Source: Salvator merianae (lineage: Eukaryota > Chordata > Lepidosauria > Squamata > Teiidae). Taken from it: 64,000 bases of DNA. Within the stretch, counting starts at the first letter, position 1. Each line of letters starts with the position of its first letter. Below are positions 36,350 to 48,477 of this stretch, one piece after another. Where the stretch lies: positions 28,676,225 to 28,740,224 of the forward strand of contig QVOM02000029.1 of NCBI GenBank assembly GCA_003586115.2. Reading direction: 5' to 3'. Made by a program: the position numbers and the translations under genes. A model generated the notes under the pieces. The model was not told where the DNA came from and did not search any database. It saw only the letters and a program-made list of their open reading frames with translations.

Positions 36350-38695
36350 GCTGCATAACACAGACTGACTGCTTACATAACGAAGATAATTGATTTTCTG
36401 TTCTCATCTATGAGTTTGGAAAACAACATCATGAATGCAGATGAAATTCAATCTGTGCTGGATAATTATGCTACATTGCTATTAGGTTTAGAACACATCA
36501 GGGATGGAAACTCTTTGTCACCATTTAATCCCCTAAGGAGTTGATTTCACCCCCACCCACAGCAGTTTGACAATAAGCATTCAAAAGCTAAAGGCCAGCT
36601 GAGAGTGATAAAAAAAGCAATACAGGACAGACAACTTTAGACTCTGTTCGAAAGTTGCTATCACTTAAAAAACACAATATAAAGCTCTAAGTTTCAGTCA
36701 AATGAAAAACAAATGGCAAAAATACAGTGAAGCCTTCTGATCCACTTATCTTTAAATAAGGACTCCAAATCCTTTACAGCTTTAGTCACATGACCTTAGT
36801 CTACAGTTCAAGTATAGTTAAATGTGAAACAATCTGGAATATCTAGGAACAATATTTCTCTTGGATATTCAATGACAATTAAAGGGCAGTATCACCTTCT
36901 ACATCAGAAGTCACCGCAGAAAGTTTGGAGAGGGGGATTGCTGGTATCCTTGGAAGAAACCAGTATTCTCATTTGCAAGCTGAAACCAGATACTTCTTCT
37001 GGGTTGGACAAAATGTTAAAAGAGAATATTGAATTGAGCAACTTACGAATCCCCAAAGGGTGTATCATTCTACAAAATCACTGTGTGTTAAATACTGTAG
37101 GTTAATACAGGGGTGCCCTTTCACACCAAAAGCAAGATGCTCAAGGAGACCAGGAGTTGGAGAAAGAAATTAGAGAGACTTCCCAAAGAGGAAGTCTTGT
37201 AATAACGGCACTTCCTACATATTGATTAGGTAGATGTTTGTTTATGCAAACCATGCCTCCTTGAGAGATGGGGTAATCCTGCTGGCTCTTAAAGAGGGGT
37301 GGTACGGCCCCTCTTGAAAAAGTCCTCCCTGAATCCAGATGAGTTAAACAACTATCGCCTGGTGGCCAACATACCATTTTTGAGTAATGGTAATGCAGTA
37401 AAGTAATGCATTAACCAGTAATGCAACAAAGTCAACATTTTACAGATGTTAAAACATACAAAGCAAGCCCAACACAATCACATTTGATTTTAGAAAAGAA
37501 CTAAAAAATGAGAAGACTGGTGAAAAGAAAATTCAAAGGGAAGGGCAAACCATCTCCAAAAAGCTTGGCTGCTGTTTAAAGCCTCAGTAATAGAGGTTCA
37601 ATTACAATGAGTTCTAAAATTAAGAAAATATGGGCCAGGGCTAATAGCTGGAATCACAGTAGCATGTGTGTGCGTGGCACACCTCCATAGGATGGAATAC
37701 AGTGGAAGGGCAGTTCCAAAGGCTAGTCCAGATTTTGGAGCTGGAATGGCTGAACCAGTCCTGGCTAGTGTGATGTGGGATAGCCTGTGCCATGTGAAAG
37801 TGATCAATATATACCATGTGAAAGTGATCAATATATACCATGTGAAAGTGATCAATATATATATATATATATAACTCTGGATATTAATATGCTAGTTCTT
37901 GGGCACAATTAAAAAGAAGAGTAGCAGAATTTAACAGATTGCTAGCTAATCTGCTTTTAATCAGGTGTGGACAAATTATGCAAGTTAGCTACGTGAAAAA
38001 TCAGTAAACTGAACAGAAATAGTACACGGGTGGGTGGTGAGCAGGTAAGCTGTAGAAGAGCAGATCAACCACAGACATCATCTTATTCTTTTCCACCTGG
38101 TAGATGGACAATTAAGACTCACTAGTTTTGTTTTCCTTGTAAAAAAAACTATTTCTTTAATATATATGATCAGAATTCTGCAGTGGTTTCTGCCAAAAAA
38201 AAAAAAAGAACACTTTTAAAATATACTAAAATATGCTTCAGTGAGGATTTACATAGCGAAACATGCACACTGTATTTTTTGCCAGATTGCATACAGAACA
38301 TTTTAAAATGTTAAATATATGCAGACTTGGATGTTTGAAACATTTGATGCAAATAGTATCTCTGAAATCCAGGACACTAAAATTTTGAAATAAACTGGAG
38401 ATCATAGTTTTTAATACTTGCATTAGCAAAATTCTTTGATGCTCCATCAAGACATTTATCTTTAGCCAGCCTTTGGTCAGCCTAGGGGTGGGGTTGGCAA
38501 ATGGCCACGCATCAGATGTGGTGTCCTTTCAACCTTTTCTTAAGTTGAGAGTAAGATCTGGGTCATGCTTTTTTGGAGGAGTCAGCATGGATGGTCCTTT
38601 ACCGGGAATTTCAGGGTGCACACTGGATCTGTGATCCACCTTCTAGGACTGTTCTATGTCCCTACTTTCTCTGACAGCAGAGTTCCATTCACAGA
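36350..38695. other. No gene recognised
   Basis: Unique-looking intronic sequence apart from the minisatellite at 37791. Confidence 0.5.
37791..37873. repeat. 24-bp minisatellite (3 copies) followed by (AT)n
   Basis: Unit CATGTGAAAGTGATCAATAT plus ATAC repeats from 37791, 37815 and 37839 without a mismatch, then merges into an AT run to about 37873. The identity of the units suggests recent expansion. Confidence 0.93.
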
Positions 38696-38700
38696 GAACT

Positions 38701-38800
38701 CTAACCCTAATCCTGACCCCAACCCTAAACCGTAGTCCTAGCCCTAGCTCTAGCTCTAGCCCTAGCCCTAACCCTAACCTTAACCCTAACCCTAACCCTG
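38701..38800. repeat. Interstitial telomeric repeat (CCCTAA)n, degenerate
   Basis: About 100 bp of CCCTAA-type units. The right third (38766-38799) is nearly pure; the left part has drifted to CCCTAG, CTCTAG, CCTGACC and similar. The C-rich strand is on top. It is inside a gene intron, far from any visible chromosome end. Confidence 0.93.
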
Positions 38801-38804
38801 GATG

Positions 38805-39600
38805 GTGGTTGAATTGAACTTCCATCTATTTGGTGGAGCTAGCTCCTTTGGCTAGTGGCTAGAGAATGGAGCCTGAGTGTGGTTCATCTTAGGCAGCACT
38901 CAGAAAAGCTCTTTTTGAGAGCAGCTCCCTTGATAACAAGCCATGGAGACAACATGTTTCCCAAGGCTGATTCATTGAGACAAGGACTAGAGCTTGTCTC
39001 TAGTTCCAGACCACATCCTTGGATGAATAATTCAGCTTGAATAATGCTGGCAACTCATCAGACCAACTTTTATTGATATTAATAGTTAAGTAAAAAAAAT
39101 TTTAGGTTTGAAAGTGAAATATTTCAGTCATATTTAGGTTTTTTCTTGGGGGAAATACCTGAGGTGTTCTGAAAGGCCCCAAATGATGTATATTAAGTAG
39201 GGAAGGTATTTATCAGGTCCATCTTGCTGTCTTGGATCACATTTTCCCTCATTTCTTACAGAAATTATGGTACCAATATATTAGACTTCATTTATTCTAA
39301 CATAGGTTTTATCTAGACAGTAGGAAAAAAAGGCCCTCTAAAGCATGAGATCACCAGTATCTGCCTCAGAGGTTGCAAGTGTGCTGGTCACATGGTTTCT
39401 GAAGTCATCACAGTTGTGGAACACATGCAGGTTCCAACACATGCAGGTTCCAACCATGACAGTATAGTGTTGGAATGGAAATTAGCCAGAAGTTAGGCAT
39501 TTTCAGCCTGGCAATGGGTGGAAATTGCACCAATAATTCACCTCCTCCCTCTGTTGCCACTACACAGTGGTGGAGGAAAAAACTGGCCTGCAATCCATTC
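38805..39600. other. No recognised feature
   Basis: Unique-looking; a local 15-bp direct repeat (ACATGCAGGTTCCAA) occurs twice at about 39422-39452. Confidence 0.45.
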
Positions 39601-39829
39601 TAAGGTTGTGATCAGACATAACAAAAGGGGTACCTCCGAGACACCTCAGAGAGACAATGTGTCGCCCTTGTGTTCCCAACCCTTCTCTAATCCATCTTTT
39701 CTAGCACAGACTGTTTATGAGAGGGGGGAGGGACAAAGTAGTGTGTGAACAATCCCACCTCAAAGCCTTCAATAGGACACCTCAGAGAGGCTTTTTTTTT
39801 TTCTTCTGCTGTGTCTGGTCACAGCCTTA
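39601..39829. mobile_element. Short DNA transposon with terminal inverted repeats
   Basis: TAAGGTTGTGATCAGACA at the left and TGTCTGGTCACAGCCTTA at the right are inverted with 16 of 18 matches. Length 229 bp. Inside, GACACCTCAGAGAG occurs twice directly. The superfamily is not settled and no clear target duplication is visible. Confidence 0.75.
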
Positions 39830-39834
39830 GAGTT

Positions 39835-41035
39835 GTTTCTGCTTCCCTATAATTAGGGCAATTCTGAGAGCATATTCTGCACCTCCAGGTGGCCTGTTGG
39901 CGGGTTATGTGTGGGCCTATTTGCCTGCCAAGCCCTGGGGGTGCTCAAGAAGTGTCCTTTTTTGGCTGTGTGGATGAAACCATAGAAGGAATGTCTAAAA
40001 AAATGTGAGAGGCTTAACATGAAAACTGATATAAAAGGAAAGTCAGCATGGCAATCTAAAAAGCTTATTAGATTTACATCCACTTTATATTGTCCTACAC
40101 TACCTAATTCAAAGTTATTTCTTACTGTAATGTCTGTAGGACACTCCAAGAAAACACATTCCATCCAGTTCAAATGCCTTAAAAAATCCAATAATCAGTA
40201 TTATTAGTTACGAAAGAAGATCACTATCAAAGTGGAGCAGCCTAAATGTTCAAGTTACCATGGGAGGACAAATCCTGCATGTAGAAAAGCAATGAAAGTG
40301 TTGCCAGCACATAAGAAAACAAAAGTATCTACCCCCAGCCCCTGCCAATATTTCTAGCTCAATTTTCACCCGTCAGGCTCACAGGTTAGCTGACAACATA
40401 TCAAAACAAAAAGATTATCAGACAAATCCAGTAACCTTTTTTAATAGAAGACTTCAGTCACTCTTAGGAGACGTAAGTAGAACAGCCAAATAAGTAATGC
40501 TCAATCCCAGTGCCTTTTCTCACAAACCTGAGTAAATATTTTTATTTTAAGTGGCTGACCAAGTCTCAGTGCTCAAAATGGATGAGCCACTGAAAAGAAA
40601 AAATAAAAAGAGTTCCACAAATAGGAAGAAGGGGGACACCACAGAAGTATTGTAGTCCCTTGCAAAGTTAAATTCTCATGGGCTTCCATATGTAATTGGT
40701 TGGCCACTTCGGCAATATCCACATGGTCCCTTTGGACTGTGCCAGATGCAAACTGGGACTGCTGAGTCAATATGCCATTGCACAGCATGGAAGGGTATGA
40801 CCTCCTGTGAAAGCAGCGTCTGCATGTCACCACCACATGGCCCACACCCAGGCACAGAATCTGAGCCTGGGAGCACTCAGGCCCTGCAAGGGGTGGGCTA
40901 AGTCCCAGGTCCTGCTGCTGCCATAGACAGAAGGTGCTGGCAGGAGGGGCCTGCTCCTTGTTGTGGAACCTGAAGACATTTTGCCAAACTCTAGTTAATG
41001 GGACACTTCTGGGGCCATTTCAGAGAAAGTAGTGA
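39835..41035. other. No recognised feature
   Basis: Unique-looking intronic sequence. Confidence 0.45.
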
Positions 41036-41037
41036 AA

Positions 41038-41805
41038 TGTCATAGAATCATAGAGTTGGAAGGGATCTCCAGAGTCATCAAGTCCAACCCCCTGCTCAAT
41101 GCAGGATTCGCTAAACTGTCCCAGACAAATGTCTCTCCAGCGTCTCCTTGAAGACCTCCAGAGAAGGAGAGCTCACCACCTCCTATGGCAACCTATTCCA
41201 TTGGCTGATCGCCCTTACTGTCAGAAAGTTCTTTTCTAATATTTAGTCTGTATCTACTCCCTTGAAGTTTCATCCCGTTGTTTCTAGTCCTTCCCTTTTG
41301 TGTAAGTGAGAATAGGGCCAATCCTTCTGCACTGTGACAGCCCTTCAGATACTTGAAAACAGATATTATGTCTCCTCTCAGTCTTCTCTTCTGCAGGCTA
41401 AACATTCCTAGATCCTTTAACCGCTCATCGTAGGACATGGTATGCAGACCACTCACCATTTTCTGAACTTGCCCCAGTTTGTCAATGTCTTTTTTAAATT
41501 GGGGTGCCCAGAACTTGATACAGTACTCCAGATGAGGTCTGACCAAGAAAGAGTAAAGAGGGATAATTACTTCTCGTGATCTAGACTCTATGCTCCTCTT
41601 GATATATCCCAGGATGGTATTTGCTTTTTTTGCAGCTGCATCACACTGTTGACTCATGTTCAGTCTGTGATCTATTAGCACACCCAGATTCTTTTCACCT
41701 GTGCTGTTGCTCAACGAGATTCTTCCCATTCTGTATTGGATATTGTCATTTTTCTTACCCAGACGTAAAACTTTGTATTTCTCCCTGTTAAATGTCATTC
41801 AGTTA
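41038..41805 (-). mobile_element. CR1 LINE, C-terminal ORF2 (201 codons open) and 3' end
   Basis: The minus-strand frame 41193-41798 gives classic CR1 text in order: KCKVL-like KYKVLRLGKK, KNLGVLIDHRLNMSQQCDAA, KKANTILGYIKR, SREVIIPLYSFLVRPHLEYC, FWAPQFKKDIDKL and RLRGDIISVFKYLKG. This is the region from the end of the RT domain to the C-terminus. The 3' UTR ends with the CR1 signature ATAGAATCATAGAGTTGG near 41042. 5'-truncated at about 41800 but otherwise open for 201 codons, so younger than the CR1 pieces at 1498-3175. Confidence 0.94.
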
Positions 41806-41984
41806 GTTTCAGAATGTTAGGTGTCCTTGGTCTGCAACTCCAAGGCTGAGGAAATCCTGATTCTTGGCTTCAAAGCTAGGCTGGGCTGGGCTGGCTGTCA
41901 AGCACAAAACCATCAGCCTGCTCCACTTTGCCCTGCCCACACCACTTCCGGCCTGCAGTGCTTGTTCTTAGGCACACTACATAC

Positions 41985-42055
41985 GTGAACAGACCGCTGA
42001 ACTAAATAGGCCACTGTCTTGATCAAACAGGACATTTCTTACATTCTCATATTCT
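41985..42055 (-). repeat. Sauropsid interspersed repeat fragment
   Basis: Minus strand reads CAGTGGCCTATTTAGTTCAG, resembling the common reptile repeat with 'ggatcagaccagtggcctat' and 'ctagtccagcat'. The same family appears at 54545. Family name not assigned. Confidence 0.5.
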
Positions 42056-42073
42056 TATTAGCAGTCTGGGAAA

Positions 42074-42265
42074 CAGCAGCGGCCTGTGGCTTTAAGGGCG
42101 GGTGTTTGTAACCCAAGGAAAGTGCATGATCACTGTTTGTGGGGCCTCCGGGCCTCCATACTGTCACAGCTGTGACAGTATGGAGGCCTGGAGGCCCCGC
42201 AAACAGCAATCGCCCGCTTTCCGTGGGTTACAAACACCCACCCTTAAAACCATGGGCCACCGCTG
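42074..42265. mobile_element. hAT-like palindromic MITE, copy 2 (192 bp)
   Basis: CAGCAGCGGCC at the left and GGGCCACCGCTG at the right. Nearly the whole element is one inverted repeat centred on CTGTCACAGCTGTGACAG (about 42161-42178). Flanks CTGGGAAA (42066-42073) and CTAGTAAA (42266-42273) match at 6 of 8 bases. Same family as 27653. Confidence 0.85.
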
Positions 42266-42279
42266 CTAGTAAATATTTT

Positions 42280-45200
42280 TATGTGTAAAAGAAGGGTGTT
42301 AGGGGTTAGCAGAAGCCCAGACAGATCTGAAAGCATGTGCTGCTGTATGATTATGTCAATGAATTTTGTGACACAATCTCACTCAACTCTGTTCATTCTG
42401 GCTCTGAGAATGCCAGGAAGAGACAGGCAGGAGCAGGCAAGTTAAAGCAAGTACTTTCCTTGTTTCTACGGGAGTCTTCTAGGTATTCCACCTAGTAAAA
42501 TCTGACCTGCAAACAGAGGGACATCATTATTTCAAATGTTTAGGGAACTTTCAAAGCGGCATTTTACACACCCTAACTTATTTTGTAATCAAACTCTTAG
42601 GTGGCACTAGGAGACAGGCCTTCACTGAAGATCTTAAGGCTTAGGTTGACTAATATGGAGAAAAGCACTGTTTAAAATAGTTCCCACAGCATTTAAGGCC
42701 CTATAAGTCACAGAAATACCTTGAATTGGTTTGGGGAGCACACTGATAGACAGTACAACTCCTATAGAAGGAATGCTATATGATTCCTGTTCCTTGTGCT
42801 GTTCAGTGGTTTCTGCAAATTATGGTTCAAGTAATCTATTTTAGATAGATGAGAATATGCCAGCAAAACTATACAAAATCAATCCACCATAATTGTGAAA
42901 GGCCACTTATACAACTTCATCTGTAGCAAATATGGGTTTTAGGCTGTTATGCACTTATTGGATAGTCAATCCTACTGAACCTAATGGGATTTCTTTCTGA
43001 ATAGTCATACATAAAGATTTTGCTGTTGAACATGTTTCACCTATTATTTTGAGTCATATTCTTTAACAGGCACTCTATAAAACCAATCAATATTACTATC
43101 CCTATGGTAGAGCTTGAAACAATCTAATGCACCATAGACTTGTCCAGAAGTGTCATGATTTATAATTCAGTCTTCAAAACACTCTGGTACATTGTGAGTA
43201 TAAATTTTAATTCTCTTGAACAATGCCTGAATCCTTGTCAAACATCCAACAACATTATCATTTATGTCTCATAGTTGTTCTCTTATTGAAATCATCTTAT
43301 GTTCCTCTTATTACCTCTACAACACATTTTTTGCCGCTCCTCTCTTACAGCTTTCTGTGATTCCTTGTTTCGATGCTACAACTCCAAAAAGCTCCAGCCA
43401 GCAACTGAAGCCTCTCCTAATATTTCCTTGAGACTAGATCATAATTAAAGATTCTACAAAGTTTTCACATGGACACAGATCTTACAATGGAGAATCTCTG
43501 AGAACAGTGACCAGGCACGAGCTACTGCTCTTACATTTCCATTGTATAACCCAAGTTTATACAGCAGGCTTTTGCTCTTATGGGTTCAGTAAAACATTAA
43601 AGTTGAATGCCTAAAGATGGATATGATCTATATGCAAACTGGTATAGATGGCATTTAGTTTGTGGGTGACTGCAGGGCAAGGGTTAACAAAATACAGCCG
43701 TCTAGATATTGCTGAATGACCATTTCTATGAATTGTTGACCTTGACTAAACTGGCTAGGGATCTTGATATTGTATTTCAGCATCTTAGAGGGAAATAGTT
43801 AGGCTGCCCTTATTCTAGAATTGCATGTACTAACATCTTCCCCAGATGTTCTGGATCACAGCTGTATTGGGGCTGATGGGATTTAAACAATAGAATATGT
43901 GCCCTAGAGAAGAAGAGCAAAAAATACTTTTCTATTCCAATTATTGGGACTCATTTTCATAGTGCAATCTTATACATGCTTACTGAAATTTCAATCATAC
44001 TACATTTATAGGAATCTTGTTCAGATTAAGCATATGTTGCTGCCTACATTACAACGGGGCCAAGAAAGCTTTTTGCTTTACTCTCTTGAATTTTTAGTTT
44101 GTTCAGATCAAACTATGGAAAAAACACACTTGAGCAATATTGTTAGTAGAAGTATGTGATGCACTGAAATTTGTGTGATGACTCAAAGAAATGACATTAA
44201 ACACTAAGCTTGGTATACAAGTGAAATTGCAGTTTGTTATGACTCATAGTCTTGAACAGAGGTATCTGACAGCCATGGGAAAAATACAAATTCAGAAGCT
44301 ATATTATTAGCATTAACTTAATTTGGCACCTGGAATACAATATATCTCCTTCAATTTGCTGTTTGGTTACTACCAACTCAATCATTAAATATGCTCAATA
44401 AAAAACATTTTTTATTTGAACACCTTTAGGCTGTCTAATAAAGTTACTCCTTTAGTACAGATGCATCCTCAGCTAAGCAATATGATAGTTTTGTGGGGAC
44501 TGTTCCTTTGGAAATAGTTTCAGAAAGGACTAGTGAGGATTATATTGGGCAGTAAGCAGAATCTAATGCCATCAGTCTATGCAGCTCCCTTCCTTAGTCA
44601 TCAATTTTTGATACACAAAGCAATTAGAAATTCAGAGATGTTCCAGCTGAACATCATATTGATCGGAGGACGGCAGGGTGGGAAGGAAGCATTGTCTTCA
44701 AGAAGTATCCAAGAGAAACAGCCCTTGCACTTCAAGTGGTCTCTTTATTTCTTACATTCTGGTGTTACAGATTTTCTTTTCAGGATGACTTTTGATAGGG
44801 CAGTCCTCTATTTTTAATTGCTGTTAGAGAATCATTCCAGTCCAAGTCCAGATTAAAGAAAAGAAAACTGAAAAGAGTGAACACCAGGACTCTTGAAATT
44901 GTCCATCAATACTTGGCTTCTGAACAGCAGACACACAAGTCATATAATCTTACCTCTCCTTCATTAAGTAGCTGTACAAGCTCAAGCAGGGAACATAATC
45001 TGACAATGCCAAGCTGATCATTGGAGAGTGCCATCCATTATTGACTGAGACAGCTTTGATCTATGAACTTTTAAACATAATTAATCTCAGATAGAACCTG
45101 GGGAAATTGTTAAAGAGTTCCATTACACTTGGCCATTTGTTGATTAAAGTTCATGTGGTCTCATATCTCCAGCAAAATATAAGGGCATGAAATGGTAATC

Positions 45201-45640
45201 AAAACATTAGCACTCAGGGAATGATTTATTTTCTGTAGCCAGACTACCCAAAATGCAGAGCCCTGGAGTGCTGTGCCATGCAAAAGCAGGAGCATAGACA
45301 TCCTTACTATATACAAATGGACATGGATTATATGAAATATAACTGGCATAAATGTTGCAGATACAGGACCAGTAGCATGGACCCTGTATTCAGACCAGAA
45401 TTTAGTCATGTTTTTCTCCCAGCTTACATCTATTTTTTAAAAGGACAAGCCTGTCTGCAAAAAGACCAACATTTTTCCTCTTTTCAGAAAACAGCATGGA
45501 AACTAAGCACAAACAAATTCCAGCTCAGGAAATTGATAACATTAAGGATTACAAAAAGCTTAAAGATAAGTATTTGGCCGTCCAGACTAGCCTATTGTTC
45601 CAGGCTACATCTCGAGAACTTCTCCTTAAGAATGTAAACA
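42280..45640. other. No gene recognised
   Basis: Unique-looking intronic sequence. TCTGGATCACAGCTGTATTG near 43850 resembles the 'tagtccaacaacatctgg' repeat in reverse, weakly. No exon found. Confidence 0.45.
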
Positions 45641-45645
45641 GCAGT

Positions 45646-45820
45646 ATTTAAGCTCATCAACCAGTGTAATTGTTTGTTTGTACCTTCATCTGCATATTAC
45701 ATGCCACTGTCCCACACTCATTTTTGCTCACCATTTAAGCTCATCAACCAGTGTAATTGTTTGTTTGTACCTTCATCTGCATATTACATGCCACTGTCCC
45801 ACACTCATTTTTGCTCACCA
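45646..45820. repeat. Perfect tandem duplication, 87-bp unit x 2
   Basis: 45646-45732 and 45733-45819 are identical base for base, starting ATTTAAGCTCATCAACC and ending TTTTTGCTCACC. No repeat-family resemblance. The unit happens to be 29 codons, which is why a long open frame spans it; nothing suggests coding. Confidence 0.97.
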
Positions 45821-45829
45821 GACCTCTTT

Positions 45830-46468
45830 GCAAAAAGGACCAATAATTTTAAATTCTTGTTGCTACTGAACCTATCAAAAAGTCAGGGCTTCAATCCCTC
45901 TTTCCTCCAATGAGCTAAGCTTGCCCTTTTTCCACTTAGGAAAAAGAATATAAAAAGTTCAGTTTTTTTCCATTAGGGAGGATGATAAAGAAAGAAGGAA
46001 GGAAGAATCGTACAAAGGTTTTCCCACATAAATGAAGAAAGAAGATTTAATCCTGAGATCATCCATCCCACCCTATTTTTTTTTTCCTGGCTAGTACTTG
46101 CTTCTATCTGACTCCTGCTGAAATGGAGAAGGAAAAACTGATTTTTCCAAGAAGACTGCTTTCATATTGCTACGCAGTTTTGCTTTTGAGCTGATTTCAC
46201 TTAGAAGAGGGAGTTTCATCTCTCTCTCCATGTTAGTTGGCAAAAGAGCTGTTTTTAACTGAGGACTGTGGAGCATTTCCACTTCCCAATCTCTGGTTTT
46301 TGACCCCTTTGTCTTCAAGACACCTACACATCTTTCCCCCCACTTTTTCCTTTTCGGCATGGTAGGAAGATCTGCCTAGAGAAGACTATAGATGGGTGAG
46401 ATTATTTGTCCTTTAGTGCTAGGATTTCAGTAACATTGCTAACCTCCATTGCTAGCCTCTTCCCAGAC

Positions 46469-46470
<2 letters not shown>
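45830..46470. other. No recognised feature
   Basis: Unique-looking sequence. Confidence 0.45.

Positions 46471-46471
<1 letters not shown>

Positions 46472-46530
<59 letters not shown>
46472..46530. repeat. (TC)n(AC)n compound microsatellite
   Basis: About 18 TC units directly followed by about 12 AC units, no interruption. Confidence 0.96.
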
Positions 46531-46531
<1 letters not shown>

Positions 46532-46539
46532 TTAACTAG

Positions 46540-47190
46540 GTCTCCTTAGTTTGAAGTTAAGCCTTTTCTTTTCCTTTTTCCTTCTCTGCTCCTGGCACTT
46601 GCCTAACTAACTATGATACTAGCTAATTCTGGCAAATTGCATTAATTATTACCATTTCTTTGGGTTTCAAGTCTTTTTGCTGGGTTTTAATAAAGGTGCA
46701 TCATTGTTTTCAAGGAACCCTGAACCTAAGAGTGCTTTCCTTTTACCTCCTTGTTGTTTGGAGTTTCCCAGTTAGTTTAATGTTTTTTAAAACCTAGCCG
46801 ATATGATCCCTAAGTGTCTAGTGCTGGGGGGATTTCCAGTATTCCCATTTACCCCCAGAGCACGGCTTGCAACATTTTTCATCACCTCTACTCTTTTTCA
46901 GTGACTTGCAGCATCTACAAGACGCTATCCCTCCATTCTACAAAATTTTCCCCATTCTGTGAAAAGTTAACAAAACTTATTTGGAGTGGCACAGTTCTAG
47001 AACACAAAGCACACCACTTATGAATATTCACTCAGGCTTCTCGTACAGACTCCATTGGGATTGGAAATGCTAAATTATCTTCCTATTGGCCCCTTTATGC
47101 ATTTTCCTAAGTGCCTGATTATGCTCTTCATCTTAAAAACTTATTCAATAAGTCATTCCAAAAGAAACATAACTTTTCTCTCTGACCTTA
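46540..47190. other. No recognised feature
   Basis: Unique-looking sequence, possibly decayed L2 in its last 100 bases. Confidence 0.4.
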
Positions 47191-47194
47191 AAGA

Positions 47195-47453
47195 CTATGG
47201 AATAATCTCCCCCCTGAGGTGCATCATGTACCTTCACTTTATATGTTTAGGAAAGCAGTGAAGACACACCTCTTTGCCCTGGCCTTTGGCTAAATAAGGA
47301 AACAGCCTTTCCTCCCCATTTCCAGACACTGTTATTGTTTTAGTATGTTCATTTTATATTGGTTTTTAATGTTATCACACACCCTGAAACCTTCGGGTAA
47401 AGGGCTGGATAAAAATGCAAGTAATAAAGAAAATAAATAAATAAATAAATAAA
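47195..47453 (+). mobile_element. L2 LINE 3' end
   Basis: An uninterrupted frame at 47195-47293 reads LWNNLPPEVHHVPSL then FRKAVKTHLFALAFG and stop, the L2 C-terminus (compare 3870-3967). The tail CCTGAAACCTTCGGGTAAAG leads to an (AAAT)n end. Confidence 0.88.
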
Positions 47454-47689
47454 TGCCTCACAAATTTATCACATCAGGGCTACAGCCAGACTATAAGAAA
47501 ATAGTTCATTTTAAGGTGCAAGGAGTACTAAGAACAGTTTTGACCAGATCATATTCTGATCATATAATGCTCACTGAAACCATCTTTCTTTGTCCACACG
47601 TTTCAGTCTCCCAGCCTCAGTCCTCTCCTTGACCCCTGGAAGCTCCTCCAGACCTCTGGAAGCTTCTGGTATAAAGCTGTCAAACCCAT

Positions 47690-48155
47690 TAAGCCTCCTT
47701 CATTTCTTTCATTTTATATTTGCAGATTTGCCTCTTCTGGCACGGGGGAGGGCCCTCGCCTGCTTGCAACAGTGATGCAGTCCATAATGCCTGTTGTTTG
47801 GCCAGGAGCAGGAGCACTGTGACTATAATCCAGGAGTAAGGCTTCTGCTGCCTTCACCAGAACTAGATTGCTGGAGATAGCCAAAGTCTGGGCTATTGTT
47901 GTTGGGACGCACTGGAAGGAAGGCTCAGGTTCTTGTAGTGTTAAAAGCCTTGCACTCAGCAGCAGCAGTTGGAGCCAAGGTCTCCTCTTTAGGTCCAGCT
48001 TTCTCCAGTGGCATGGGCATGGCATAGCACAAGCCTGAATTTGTAAGGACGTAATCAAAGCATCACTGTTGCAGGCGGGGAAGCCCTACCAATAGTGGAA
48101 GAAGCAAATCTGCAAAATGTCTAAAATATAAAATGAAAGATGCAGGCTGAATTTG
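47690..48155. mobile_element. Element with ~85-bp terminal inverted repeats
   Basis: 47690-47779 is the reverse complement of 48060-48155 with moderate divergence: TTTCATTTTATATTTGCAGA against TCTAAAATATAAAATGAAAG, GCAGATTTGC(C/T)TCTTC and GCCTGCTTGCAACAGTGATG against CATCACTGTTGCAGGCGGGG. The roughly 280-bp interior is not palindromic and has no recognised coding. Family unknown. Confidence 0.7.
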
Positions 48156-48477
48156 CAGTCACTGGCAATCAACATTTGATTTTTTTCCCCAAGAGTGTAA
48201 CCCTCTTGCACCAGTAATCTGCCCCCCAAAGCAGTCCTGGATGCCCTTCAACTTCATCTCTAACCTTAATCCTATAACCAAAAAAAGGTGGGAAAAAGAA
48301 GAAGATAGTGGCATGGGGGAAAGGAAAAGTGGAGGAAAATGGCATCACCCCTCTGGAATGTCCAGAAGGTCAGAGACTGGGCAAGAGAAAATGGGAAATT
48401 CTCCTCCTTCTGCAACTATGGTTGCAGCCCCCTTGCACGATCACACCTTGCAATTGTAAACAGGCTCAGGGTTGAAA

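Noticed and set aside
38643..38825. Gly-Leu repeat protein on the minus strand
   Set aside because: Translation of the telomere-like array.
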